DNA from: Dokdonella_A sp963775445
GTDB lineage: Bacteria > Pseudomonadota > Gammaproteobacteria > Xanthomonadales > Rhodanobacteraceae
Length of the DNA stretch: 64,000 bases
NCBI GenBank assembly: GCA_963775445.1
Contig: CAVZIT010000006.1
Location: 434,001 to 498,000 of the forward strand
Direction of reading: 5' to 3'
Below the pieces are notes generated by a model that ran no database searches, was not told the origin of the DNA, and worked only from the letters and a program-made list of their open reading frames with translations. Of the stretch, positions 8,945-17,658 are shown in pieces; the stretch's first letter is position 1, and each line of letters opens with the position of its first letter. A program made the position numbers and the translations under genes.

Positions 8945-9490
8945 TCACAAGGTCATGACCATAGGCCCATCGACCTTGCCGGTCCCGAGGTCGCCGAATA
9001 TCGAATTGACGTCGTCGAGCGTCGCCTTGTGAATATGCGCCTTTACCTTGCCTTCGTTCGCAAATTCGATCGCCTCGGACAAATCCTTGCGCGTGCCAAC
9101 GATGGAGCCGCGAATGGTGATCCGCTTCAAGATCAGGTCGAAGATCGACGTTGGGAAATTCCCGGCACCGCCCGTATCTTTTATCAATTGAGTCGCGGCG
9201 TCCGGTGCTTTGGCGTCCCCCGTGATTTCGGCGCCAAGCTGCCGGGAAAGAGCAAGTTTATCCTCAGTCACGTCGAGTGACGCGACATGGAGACCCAGCG
9301 CCTTCGCATATTGAATTGCGATGTGCCCGAGCCTCCAATGCCTGAAATGGCTATCCCCTCGCCGGCCTTCGCCTCGGTCTCCTTGATTCCCTTGTAGGTC
9401 GTCACGCCGGCACAAGGGATTGTCGCCATCTCGGCGAGATCGGCATTTCCGCCAAGCCGCGCAACATTTGGATGCCCATACCGTGCCAGC
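8945..9490 (-). pseudogene. zinc alcohol dehydrogenase (AdhP/AdhA-like), remnant 1
   Basis: The reverse strand encodes the second half of a medium-chain zinc alcohol dehydrogenase: MATIPCAGVTTYKGIKETEA, then GIAISGIGG, a 1-nt deletion near 9326, and GHIAIQYAKALGLHVASLDV with the Rossmann core. After IKDTGGAG about 40 residues are missing and the frame resumes at NFPTSIFDLILKRITIRGSI, ending VDGPMVMTL. The zinc-binding N-terminal third is absent. In an intact form it would reduce acetaldehyde during fermentation. Two more broken members of the same superfamily lie at 12212-12343 and 17659-18355. Confidence 0.85.
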
Positions 9491-9910
9491 TTGGGTTGAA
9501 TACTCGGAGATCGGAGTTTGGTACACATGGCAATTCTCCAGGATTGCCATGGATCCTGGCGTGCCATCGTGCGCCGCAAGCGCGAGAGTGTACCCGCTTG
9601 ATCGGCAACACATGACCGTATGCCCGGGATCGCGCCCGCATCAGTCTTGGGTGTAGCGGTGGCCCAGCTCGATTCGGGTGCGCTAGCAGGGTGTTGAAAC
9701 GTACCCTGCTGGCGGGATGCATCGCACGCGGGTCAATCACACAAGTGATTTGTCCGCGGAGCGACATTCGCGGGCTTTGGCCGCGCAGAGCGACCGACTG
9801 CGCCCCCAGGGGCAGGCGCGAACAGCGCAGCGGGCCCGTAAGGCGAGCCGCAGGCCGCGGCGAGTCAAAACTCCAGGAGCGACTTTTTCAAGGGGGAATG
9901 GCGCGTAGCG
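9491..9910. other. non-coding stretch with a strong hairpin
   Basis: No gene is recognised. An 11-bp inverted repeat (9682-9692 with 9703-9713, one G-U pair, 10-nt loop) forms a stable hairpin without a following T-run on either strand, so it is not an ordinary terminator. Nearby, 9735-9750 is a second palindrome, AATCAC-ACAA-GTGATT. The GC-rich block 9760-9880 resembles dispersed intergenic repeat DNA, but copies cannot be counted within this window. Confidence 0.45.
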
Positions 9911-10474
9911 TCACAGGTCAAGCGTGTAAATGACCTGAGTGGCGTCATCGGGATCGGAAGCCCGATGGAACCCGAGGTAATGCGCGAGTTCGCGCATCGG
10001 CTGGTTGGCCGCATCGTCCAGCGAAAACATCTGGCGAAATCCGTTGCGACGCGCCATGTTCATCAGATGGTGCATCAATGTCACAGCCAGACCGCGATGT
10101 CGCCAATTGTCGGCCACGGTTACCGCGCACTCGCAATGCTTGTCGTCACCCGCGGCACTGTAGCGGCTCACACCCACCTCACGCAGCGTGCCGTCCTCGT
10201 GCGCCAACGCCACGAAGGCCACGGCATCTGGATCTCCGACGTTGACTAGCTGATCGAGCAACGCAGGACTCGGCTCTTGCATCGTGCCGAGGAAGCGAAA
10301 GTAGCGCGCTTCCGGCGACAGCCGATCGATGAAGTCACGTTCACGCTCGCGGTCTTCAGGTCGGATGGGCCGAATAAGCACAGGGCTGCCATCATTCAAT
10401 TTCTCGATCCAGTGATCACCCTCGATCTCGGGAAACGGCGTCGCCGACACCTTTGCGTTGGAAGTTTTCAACAT
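9911..10474 (-). CDS. GNAT-family N-acetyltransferase
   Basis: A 187-residue single-domain GNAT protein: DGSPVLIRPIRPEDRERER, then CECAVTVADNWRHRGLAVTL with the acetyl-CoA binding loop, and DPDDATQVIYTLDL at the end. It is clearly paralogous to the GNAT at 7117-7803 but lacks its Ala/Ser-rich N-terminus. The ATG at 10474 follows GGAGA. An FNR-like box lies about 90 bp upstream. Acetyl phosphate and acetyl-CoA rise in overflow and fermentative metabolism, so a lysine acetyltransferase role is possible (inference). Confidence 0.87.
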   Translation of the reverse strand: MLKTSNAKVSATPFPEIEGDHWIEKLNDGSPVLIRPIRPEDRERERDFIDRLSPEARYFRFLGTMQEPSPALLDQLVNVGDPDAVAFVALAHEDGTLREVGVSRYSAAGDDKHCECAVTVADNWRHRGLAVTLMHHLMNMARRNGFRQMFSLDDAANQPMRELAHYLGFHRASDPDDATQVIYTLDL

Positions 10475-10531
10475 GATGGATTCTCCAGTCCGGACAACGC
10501 GACGCCGTCGGCGATAGCAGACGATCTCATG

Positions 10532-10575
10532 TCGATATTCGCATTCTCACAAGGGCGGTCCTTGACCCAAGTCAA
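10532..10575 (-). promoter_or_regulatory. FNR-like box before second GNAT gene
   Basis: TTGACCCAAGTCAA (10562-10575) is a perfect palindrome in which both half sites are TTGAC instead of TTGAT. On the reverse strand an AATATC/TATCGA -10-like element starts 22-24 nt downstream. The predicted transcript starts about 50 nt before the GNAT start. Confidence 0.55.
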
Positions 10576-10593
10576 AGCACGGGCACAAAAACG

Positions 10594-11364
10594 CTAGGGC
10601 GTCTCGTCGCCGCGAGAGGCTTGTTCGTCATCCGCGCACATTTCGGCCAGGCGATCGGGGCGAAGGATCTGCACCCTCTTGCGGTGGACGGCGAGAATGC
10701 CCGCCTCATCCATCTGGCTGAACAGGCGGCTGACCGTCTCCAACGCCAGGCCAAGGTAATTGGCCAGGTCCAGACGCGACATCGGCAGTAACAGTTTCAG
10801 GGGATCCCACGACAGCCGTTGGTAGCGGTCGGCGAAACTGCGCAGGAAAATCGCGAGGCGCTCCTGCGCAAGCCGTGTGCCCATCATCACCAAATGGCTC
10901 TGATCGGAACCAATTTCGCGGCTCATGATCCGCATCAGTTGTCGGTGCAACGCAGGTACTTGATGCGCCACGTGCTGCAATCGCGCATAAGGCAACTCAC
11001 AGATATCCGTGCACTCCAGTGCTTCGGCAGCGCAAAGGTGCCGATTATTGGCCAGCGCATCCATGCCAATGATCTCGCCCGGCAAATGGAAGCCCAGCAT
11101 CTGGACGTTTCCGGCCCGATTCTCCACGAAGGTCTTGAGCGAACCGCTCCGCACCACGAATAGCGAGTGGAACGCATCGCCCTGTCGGAACAGCGGTTTC
11201 CCGCGGTTCAGAAGGCGCTTGTCGCGTATGACCGAATCGAGGCGCTCCAATGCGTCGGAGTAGATGCCCGTCGGCAGACAAAGCTCATGCAGCGCGCATG
11301 AAGCGCAGCTGCGTCGCAGCTGCTCCAGATCAAGCGCGCCGACACTGGATTCAAGTAACGTCAT
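10594..11364 (-). CDS. fnr: FNR/ANR oxygen-sensing transcription regulator
   Basis: A 256-residue Crp/Fnr protein. With the ATG at 11364, the [4Fe-4S] ligands fall at Cys20, Cys23, Cys29 (CASCALHELC) and Cys122 (CTDICELPY), the very positions of E. coli FNR, which settles the start; a GTG at 11418 would add 18 residues. The barrel includes LFRQGDAFHSLFVVRSGSLK and FHLPGEIIGMDAL. The HTH has LANYLGLALETVSRLFSQMD with the FNR-specific E-x-x-S-R. It should dimerise and activate TTGAT-N4-ATCAA promoters when oxygen is absent; several such boxes surround it. The C-terminal tail is extended by about 10 acidic residues. Confidence 0.93.
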   Translation of the reverse strand: MTLLESSVGALDLEQLRRSCASCALHELCLPTGIYSDALERLDSVIRDKRLLNRGKPLFRQGDAFHSLFVVRSGSLKTFVENRAGNVQMLGFHLPGEIIGMDALANNRHLCAAEALECTDICELPYARLQHVAHQVPALHRQLMRIMSREIGSDQSHLVMMGTRLAQERLAIFLRSFADRYQRLSWDPLKLLLPMSRLDLANYLGLALETVSRLFSQMDEAGILAVHRKRVQILRPDRLAEMCADDEQASRGDETP

Positions 11365-11582
11365 GGCTGCTGTCTGACGGCGACCCGCGCCAGGTGCGGA
11401 AGCTGAAGACTTTAGCACGCCCGCAACACGTGCTCGAACAAACCTTCAAACGCGTTGCACTTCAGAGTTGCATTCGCCCGGCACAATTTGCCTTTTGCCG
11501 CAGAAACCGCAGTCGCGAATTCAGCCTTCAGTACGGTCGCTCCGGGGTCAAAGCTGCGTTGACTCCAATCGCGTGGGAGTTT

Positions 11583-11623
11583 TTGATTTCGGTCAACTAC
11601 CCCCGCCAGGATCCATCTACCAT
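11583..11623 (+). promoter_or_regulatory. FNR-type promoter reading toward the YHS gene
   Basis: TTGATTTCGGTCAA (11583-11596, one mismatch) is followed after 21 nt by TACCAT (11618-11623). No -10-like hexamer exists at the matching distance on the other strand, so the promoter reads right. A leader of about 140 nt precedes the YHS start. Confidence 0.6.
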
Positions 11624-11773
11624 GCTGCTGTCATGGTGAACCTGACAATGATTTTGCGCAGACCGTCCGTGGATATTGGGCGGGATCCGGCCCCAATGCA
11701 GTCACTGCAAGACGCGTAGCCGCGGGCGCGACGTCGCTCTTCTTGCCCGGCGCAACTTCACGGAGATCTGGCC

Positions 11774-12106
11774 GTGCACATGCTCACCGATTACTTCTCC
11801 TCCGCCGCACTGGCCGCTATTGGCCGTATCGCTCGTGCCGTTCATCACGGCCATGCGGCAGGCGAAACCATCAAAAATCGCCTTGAGCGCAGCGCGGGGG
11901 TGGTGTCCCTTGCCGATGGCGCACGTAACCGCGAATCGGACTATCCCCTTGATCTGGTTTGTGGACGCCGGATTGACGCGCGAGATGGATATTCCAGTGC
12001 CTACGGCGATCGTGTTTACCATTTCTGTTCACAACAATGCCGCGACATGTTTGCGAGCCGTCCCTTCCGGTATGCCGGGCGCGCGGGCCCTGCGGCAACG
12101 CCCTGA
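11774..12106 (+). CDS. YHS-domain protein
   Basis: A 110-residue protein with an N-terminal helix region (LTDYFSSAALAAIGRIARAV) and a C-terminal YHS domain, DLVCGRRIDARDGYSSAYGD and VYHFCSQQCRDMFASRPFRY. The Cys-x-n-Cys-x3-Cys pattern is that of small metal-binding YHS domains found in copper and iron ATPases and in stand-alone proteins. The GTG at 11774 has GGAG 8 nt upstream; the ATG at 11780 is the alternative. It lies downstream of an FNR-type box. Metal handling is likely from the family, but the metal is unknown. Confidence 0.8.
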   Translation: MHMLTDYFSSAALAAIGRIARAVHHGHAAGETIKNRLERSAGVVSLADGARNRESDYPLDLVCGRRIDARDGYSSAYGDRVYHFCSQQCRDMFASRPFRYAGRAGPAATP

Positions 12107-12211
12107 GCCATGAGTTTTTTCCAAGGAGAACGGAAATCCGGGCCTTGGCGTTGGCCAAGGCAAGTGCTGGGTCCGACGACTCGGACATTCGACCTCGTCA
12201 GGGCACGAGCA

Positions 12212-12343
12212 CCGACCGCTCTCATCAATCCCGCCGGCAATCTCGTGGCCGGGAATGACCGAAATTCGCGCGTCGGATAGCTCGCCATCAAACACGCGAA
12301 GATCGGGCTGGCAAACCCCACGCGCGACCATCTCGATGCGGAT
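12212..12343 (-). pseudogene. zinc alcohol dehydrogenase, remnant 2 (N-terminal piece)
   Basis: About 44 codons read RIEMVARGVCQPDLRVFDGE and then SDARISVIPGHEIAGGIDES, the catalytic-zinc region of a medium-chain alcohol dehydrogenase (G-V-C-x-x-D-L and P-G-H-E). Nothing recognisable follows. The piece abuts the stop of the hemerythrin remnant. It matches the start of remnant 3 (17659-18355) more closely than remnant 1. Confidence 0.7.
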
Positions 12344-12800
12344 TCAGAATCGCCCCCGGGTGAGCATCGCCGCGCAGACCAGATCAACGGTATGCAGGCC
12401 AAATTTCACCAGAATCTCCGGGTATACGATCTGCTCTTCCTTTCATCGTGACCATCGAGGAGCGGCAGGAGCTTGCGCCTCGAATCCGCGTGGGTCGGTG
12501 TCGCAAGATGCCCCCTGAGTCGCGCGTGCTCGTTGATGAGTCCGCGCATCGAGGGCTCGCGGCCATCCGCATCGAGATAGGGGACAACAGGTTTTCCTCG
12601 ATGGCCATGTGTCGTGCGAGCACGCCATGCAACGAGCGCGCATATTCGGCATTGCCAAGCCACGCGCCGGCGAGCGCGGCTTCGATCAACGCATGATCGC
12701 GTCCGAGGTAGTCAGCCAGGCCGATGGGCCGGGTGCTACGTGCGATAAGTGCCGTAAAACCATCCGAGTCGTCGCAAAATGGATGGCAGAACAAATTCAG
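12344..12800 (-). pseudogene. hemerythrin-like HHE protein, frameshifted
   Basis: Three frames together give a hemerythrin-like domain: LADYLGRDHALIEAALAG and LHGVLARHMAIEENL in one frame, PYLDADGREPSMRGLINEHA and LRGHLATPTHADS in the next, and EEQIVYPEILVKFGL up to the stop in the third. Breaks lie near 12585 and 12446. The iron ligands expected of the family (D-H, H-x3-E, H-x3-E-x3, H-D-E-E) are still visible across frames. Such proteins bind O2 or NO or repair Fe-S clusters. The original start cannot be fixed. Confidence 0.75.
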
Positions 12801-12856
12801 GTCGCTCGCGACGAGGGTAGTGCGCACTGATCGAAATCGACGGCGGGCACCACCGG

Positions 12857-14011
12857 TCACACACTCATCGTCGAGTTGTTTTCGGTCAATGCTTGCCAGT
12901 CCCCGCGTCCAATCGTTGCGGTCAACGCCGATTGCCATGGTGAAATATCGATGCCATGGGTTACAAGCCATTGCGGGTCGAACAATGTCTCTCTGTAACG
13001 CTCACCACGATCGCAGAGCAAGCTGACGATACTGCCGTGTTTGCCGGATTCACGCATCTTCACCGCCAGTTGCAGGCAGGCGACAAGGTTGGTTCCGGAC
13101 GACCCGCCGTAGCGGCGGCCGAGCAAGATCTCGAGCAGCCATGCCGCGGCGATCGAGGCTGCATCCGGCACCTCGATCAGGTGGTCGACCACGTCGAAGA
13201 GAAATCCGGGTTCCACGCGCGGCCTGCCGATGCCTTCGATCACGCTGGGCATGCTCGCCTCAGCCTGCGGATTTCGGGTGCGCCATCCCTGCACGAATCC
13301 GCTACCCGTCGGTTCCGCCACGCAAAGTCGCGTTGCGAGCCGGCGGTAGCGCAGGTATCGACCGATCGTGGCTGAGGTGCCACCGGTGCCCGCGCCGCAC
13401 ACGATCCAATCGGGTTGCGGATGTGGTTCTTGGGCGAGCTGGCCGATGATCGATTCGGCGATGTTGTTGTTGCCGCGCCAGTCGGTCGCGCGTTCGGCGA
13501 GGCCGAACTGATCCAGATGGCAGGCGCCGTCCGCTGCATGTGCCGCCGCGCGTGCATGCACCTGTTGTGCGTCTTCCACCAGATCGCAGCTCCCACCGAG
13601 CGCCTGCACGTCGCGGATCTTCGCCGGTGCGGTGGATGCCGGCATGACTGCGATGAAGGGCAAACTCAGCAGACGCGCGAACCACGCTTCGGAGATTGCG
13701 GTGCTGCCGGAAGAGGCATCGACAACCGTCTGTCCTTCGCGCAGACGGCCGTTGCACAATGCGTACAGGAACAGCGAACGTGCGAGCCGGTGCTTGAGGC
13801 TGCCAGTCGGGTGCGCCGCCTCGTCCTTGAAATAGAAATCGATGCCCGGAAATCCGGGCAGGTCGATTTTGAGCAAATGCGTATCGGCCGAGCGTGCCGA
13901 TTCGTGCGCGAGCTTTGCCAGCGCTGCGTGCACCCAGTCGCGATCGGTCGAGGCCCGCGAGTCGATGGACGGCGCATCAACTCGTTCCGCCATCGCAGCC
14001 GAGACGGTCAC
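12857..14011 (-). CDS. PLP-dependent cysteine synthase/desulfhydrase, Cds1-like
   Basis: A 384-residue fold-type II PLP enzyme. Lys73 in HPTGSLKHRLARSL is the predicted Schiff-base lysine, followed by the SSGSTAISEAWFARLL substrate loop and the phosphate-binding CGAGTGGTSATIGRYL. The signature matches Cds1 of mycobacteria (an L-cysteine desulfhydrase releasing H2S, pyruvate and ammonia) better than CysK, which has a different loop. It overlaps the upstream decarboxylase by 4 nt (ATGA at 14008-14011), so the two are co-translated. The likely activity is cysteine breakdown or H2S production; confidence in the reaction is moderate. Confidence 0.82.
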   Translation of the reverse strand: MTVSAAMAERVDAPSIDSRASTDRDWVHAALAKLAHESARSADTHLLKIDLPGFPGIDFYFKDEAAHPTGSLKHRLARSLFLYALCNGRLREGQTVVDASSGSTAISEAWFARLLSLPFIAVMPASTAPAKIRDVQALGGSCDLVEDAQQVHARAAAHAADGACHLDQFGLAERATDWRGNNNIAESIIGQLAQEPHPQPDWIVCGAGTGGTSATIGRYLRYRRLATRLCVAEPTGSGFVQGWRTRNPQAEASMPSVIEGIGRPRVEPGFLFDVVDHLIEVPDAASIAAAWLLEILLGRRYGGSSGTNLVACLQLAVKMRESGKHGSIVSLLCDRGERYRETLFDPQWLVTHGIDISPWQSALTATIGRGDWQALTENNSTMSV

Positions 14012-15960
14012 GCGCCCACCTCCATTGTTGAATCCGTAAGGGCTCGTACGCGGTTGCCGAGGAAATCAAAATATAGGTCGACATAGCTGATGTCGTTCTG
14101 CCTGTCGATGAGGAACGGATTCATCAGCGTGTGCCTCAGGATGATCAGGCGATCGCCCTCCTCTTCCTCGCCAGGCAGCGTTTGTTCAAGCCCGAGCGCC
14201 GCGAGGATATGTGCGGCATCAGCCGCGCCGAGCATCGCCAAGCGCAGGCTGGTCACCGAACCGAAGAATTCCTTGAGCTGCAACGCGTGATGCGGATCGC
14301 ATCGCAGCGTGTCGTGCAACGAACGCATGAATCCATTGGCCCGCGCGATACTGCGGTTACCGAGGGGATTGAGCGCCAGGCAGACCAGGTTGCTGTCCGC
14401 CGGGAACGGAATAAGCACCCGCACGCGGTCCGCAAGGTCAATCGCAAAGCGCTGCGCACGCGCCTGGAATGCTTCGGCTCCACGAACGCTCGCTCGCAAC
14501 AGCTTGCCGAAATGCTGATGGTCGAGCGGCAGGACCTTGTGCACCACGTATACCGCAGCCGCATTGGCGCCAGATTTGGACCCTTCCAGAATGAACCGGC
14601 CAAGGTTGCGGTAGCGGGTCAGGTAATCGGCCGCTGCGCCGCCGTGGAACACATAGTCGGCACGCTCGTCGAGCAATGCAATGGCGCGGTGGTCGCGGCA
14701 GATGAACGCACCGGATCCATAGGGGAGGTAACCAAGCTTGTGCGGATCCACGGTCACCGAGTCGGTATCGCCGAGCGCTGCGAACGCTGCGTGCACGGCG
14801 GGCGTCGGAAACTGAAAATAGTCTTCCGCGACCTCGTCGCGGGTACGCAGCGTGCCATCTTCATGGCGGAACAATGTGGCCAGGTAGCCACCCCAGGCTG
14901 CATCGACATGTACCCAGAAATCCAGTGAGCGCGCGCGACTGTTTTCGCGCGCAGCCAGAACGCCGTCGACAGGGTCGATCGTTCCGTACTCGGTACCGCC
15001 AAGTACCGCTACCACCATCAATACCGGTTGGTGCTCGTGCGCGCAGCGACACAGCGCCGCGTCGAGCGCGCCGGGATCCAGGCGCTTGCCGAGCGTCGGC
15101 ACCAGTTCAAGCCGGTCGCGACCAAGGCCCAGCAGCTTGACGCCTTTGCTCCACGAATAGTGTGCGGTGAGCGGAGCAAGTACGATTGGTACGCGCAGTT
15201 CCGGGTGAGCAGCGAAGAAGGCGACCAGCCCAAGCTGCTCGATGCGTGCCGCATCCACACGCGAACACCAGCGCGCACGCTCCACTGGCGCCAGCGCGCG
15301 GAGCCACTGTTGCCAATGTTCGATCAACACGATGGCGTCGGTCGGCGCCAAGTTGAAGGCGGCCCAGTCATCCGGCGGCAACGCGAGGTCGGCTACCTTC
15401 GCCGCGCGCAAGGCAACCGGGAATGCCTTCAGCGCCAGTGCGAGGCGCAGCGCCTGATAGTTCGCCAGCGTGCCACCCGAGGTGAGATGGCCGAAGGCGC
15501 AGGCCGGCTGCATGGGGTCGTGCGGATAGCCAATGAGGCGCGCCAGTTGCAGGCCGACCTGAACTTCCATGTCCACGGTGACCGGCGCGGCGTCTTCGCT
15601 GACGTTGTTCGGGTTGTAGGGCAGCGCAAGCATCTGCGCTGCCAATCCCGGTAACAGAAGGTCGGATACCATGTGGCCGATATAACGCGGACTGTGGAAC
15701 GGTACCGACTTCTTCAGCGCGGCAGACAGCAGATGCAGTTCGCGACGCATCCGTGCCTCGAACGCAAGGTATTCCGGATGGTGTGCTGCGCTCGTCGCTA
15801 TCGAAGGCGGATCTTCCGGATGAAAATTGCGACGCCAGTACACATGGTCGCGCAGGAATCCCACCATGATTTGTTCCAGCAGGTCGCCGTTTTCGGCGTA
15901 CGGGCCGAGGAAACACGCATCCAGTTCGTGATCGTGCGTAACGGTTGACAGCATCGGCAT
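14008..15960 (-). CDS. PLP-dependent amino-acid decarboxylase (tyrosine decarboxylase-like)
   Basis: A large group II decarboxylase of about 650 residues; the frame stays open to a GTG at 16035 (675 residues), but MPMLSTVTHDHELD is the more usual start. The core contains VHVDAAWGGYLATLF and the PLP lysine (about residue 408) in SVTVDPHKLGYLPYGSGAFI, a string typical of enterococcal TyrDC and related archaeal decarboxylases. The PLP-aromatic and substrate-binding region is HLTSGGTLANYQALR. The substrate (tyrosine, aspartate, cysteine or other) cannot be read from sequence. It is coupled to the Cds1-like gene and lies just downstream of hemN in the same direction, so it may share its FNR promoter. 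Amino-acid decarboxylation would consume protons under acid or anoxic stress (inference). Confidence 0.82.
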   Translation of the reverse strand: MPMLSTVTHDHELDACFLGPYAENGDLLEQIMVGFLRDHVYWRRNFHPEDPPSIATSAAHHPEYLAFEARMRRELHLLSAALKKSVPFHSPRYIGHMVSDLLLPGLAAQMLALPYNPNNVSEDAAPVTVDMEVQVGLQLARLIGYPHDPMQPACAFGHLTSGGTLANYQALRLALALKAFPVALRAAKVADLALPPDDWAAFNLAPTDAIVLIEHWQQWLRALAPVERARWCSRVDAARIEQLGLVAFFAAHPELRVPIVLAPLTAHYSWSKGVKLLGLGRDRLELVPTLGKRLDPGALDAALCRCAHEHQPVLMVVAVLGGTEYGTIDPVDGVLAARENSRARSLDFWVHVDAAWGGYLATLFRHEDGTLRTRDEVAEDYFQFPTPAVHAAFAALGDTDSVTVDPHKLGYLPYGSGAFICRDHRAIALLDERADYVFHGGAAADYLTRYRNLGRFILEGSKSGANAAAVYVVHKVLPLDHQHFGKLLRASVRGAEAFQARAQRFAIDLADRVRVLIPFPADSNLVCLALNPLGNRSIARANGFMRSLHDTLRCDPHHALQLKEFFGSVTSLRLAMLGAADAAHILAALGLEQTLPGEEEEGDRLIILRHTLMNPFLIDRQNDISYVDLYFDFLGNRVRALTDSTMEVGA

Positions 15961-16153
15961 CGCGGCGATCACGCTTGTCGGCACTCGACGGACTGCGATC
16001 GGCGATTGATCGACGCGCGGTGAGCAACGAGGCACACTCGACAGGAGACCATACGCAAGCCGGAGACAACGGATGGAGGCGGTGTGAATCTGCTCCTCGA
16101 CAAGTCAGGCAGTGTGTCGACGAGCTGCTGGAACCGCCTTGCGGGTCTCGACA

Positions 16154-17536
16154 TCACAGTGCGCGCGAGTAGCGGATACCCGGGCTTTCCAGATACGCAT
16201 CGAAACACTGCGCAATGTTGCGCAGCAGGAACTGGCCGCGCGCGGTCACCCTGATCTCGTCTTGCGAGCGCGTCACCAAGCCGTCGAACAGCAGTGGTTG
16301 CAGGCGATCCAGCGAGCATCGAAAGTATTCATCAAGCTTCAGTTGATGGCGCGCTTCGAATGCGCGGATGTCCAGCGTGCCGGCGCACATCAGGCGCTGG
16401 ATCAAGTCCGCGCGCAGCAGGTCGTCTTCGCTGAGCCACAGACCGCGTGCGACTGGCAGGTGACCGTGGTCGAGCGCTTCGGAGTAGCCGACCATGTCCT
16501 TGGCGTTCTGACTGAAGCTGTCGCCGATATGACTGATCGCGCTCATGCCGAGACCAATAAGGTCGCAAGCGGCATGCGTGGAATAGCCCTGGAAATTGCG
16601 CTGCAGAGTGCCTGCCGCTGAGGCCAGCGCCAGATCGTCATCGGGCAATGCGAAATGATCGACCCCGATATGGACGTAACCCGCCACGGTGAGCATCTCG
16701 ACAGTCTGCTGAAGCAGTGTGAGGCGTGCCGCCGCATCGGGCAGGTCGTGCTTGTCGATCTGGCGCTGTGCCTTGAAACGCTCGGGCAGATGCGCGTAAC
16801 CATAGGTGGCGATGCGATCCGGACGAAGCGCGATCACCTGTTCCAGGGTGCGAGCGAATGAGGCAGGCGTTTGGCACGGCAGGCCGTAGATCAGGTCAAG
16901 ATTGATCGACCGCACACCGCCGCTGCGCGCGCCGCGCATGACTGCGTGTGTCTCCTCGACAGTCTGGATGCGATTGACTGCCTACTGCACGGCCGGATCG
17001 AAATCCTGCACACCGATGGAGACGCGGTTGATACCGGCCTCCGCGATCTGACGTGCGTAGTCTTCGTCGCAGTAACGCGGGTCGAGTTCGATCCCGAATT
17101 CGCGACCGGCGTCGCAGCTGAACGCGAAGTGCCGACTCAGCGAGCCTATCAGTTCCAGCAGCAAATCCGGCTCCAGAAAATTCGGCGTGCCACCGCCGAA
17201 ATGCAATTGCGCCAGAAGGCGATCGCGATCAAAGCGTTTGGCGCTCAGTTCAATCTCGCGATACAACCGAGCCAGATAGGCAACCGCATTGCCGCGATCG
17301 CGGGTAATAATGCGAGTGCACCCGCAATAGAAACACGGGGAAAAACAGAATGGAATGTGGACGTATACCGACAGGTCGCGAGGAATCAGATCCTCATTGG
17401 AAAGCTGGATCGCAAGCAGCAGGTCGGGCTCGCGAAAGCCATCGTTAAAACTGGGAACAGTTGGATAGGAGGTATAGCGTGGCGCCGCGACATCGTATTT
17501 CGCGATCAGTTGCCGATCGAAGTGTGGCGGAGCCAT
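16154..17536 (-). pseudogene. hemN: oxygen-independent coproporphyrinogen III dehydrogenase, interrupted by one amber codon
   Basis: The full HemN frame is present but for one TAG at 16984-16982. Before it: PPHFDRQLIAKYDVAAPRYT, radical-SAM cysteines in PFCFSPCFYCGC, HFGGGTPNFLEPD and INRVSIGVQDFDPAVQ. After it: VNRIQTVEETH, SINLDLIYGLPCQTPASFAR, SFSQNAKDMVGYSEAL and the C-terminal helix domain. The stop replaces a residue right after DPAVQ, one C-to-T step from CAG. HemN makes protoporphyrinogen without oxygen. No other lesion is seen, so this is a fresh mutation, a sequencing error or readthrough. The start at 17536 (ATG) fits a transcript start near 17559; an ATG at 17557 is the alternative. 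Confidence 0.85.
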
Positions 17537-17564
17537 CGCCGTGGCGCGGGTTTGCATGCCTGCG

Positions 17565-17605
17565 ATCCTATGCGCCTGGTGTGGTTGGGATTTGACCCCG
17601 GTCAA
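17565..17605 (-). promoter_or_regulatory. FNR-like promoter of hemN
   Basis: The site at 17592-17605 reads TTGACCCCGGTCAA, a palindrome of two TTGAC half-sites. TAGGAT (17570-17565) follows after 21 nt on the reverse strand. Control of hemN by FNR/ANR is well established in gammaproteobacteria. Confidence 0.65.
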
Positions 17606-17658
17606 TAAACGCCCCATTGACTCCATCTCGGGCCGGAAGATGCCTGGTTTGACAATCA

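Noticed and set aside
9735..9750. AATCAC-ACAA-GTGATT as an FNR or CRP site
   Set aside because: The half-sites are in the wrong orientation for FNR (ATCA outside) and do not match TGTGA-N6-TCACA.
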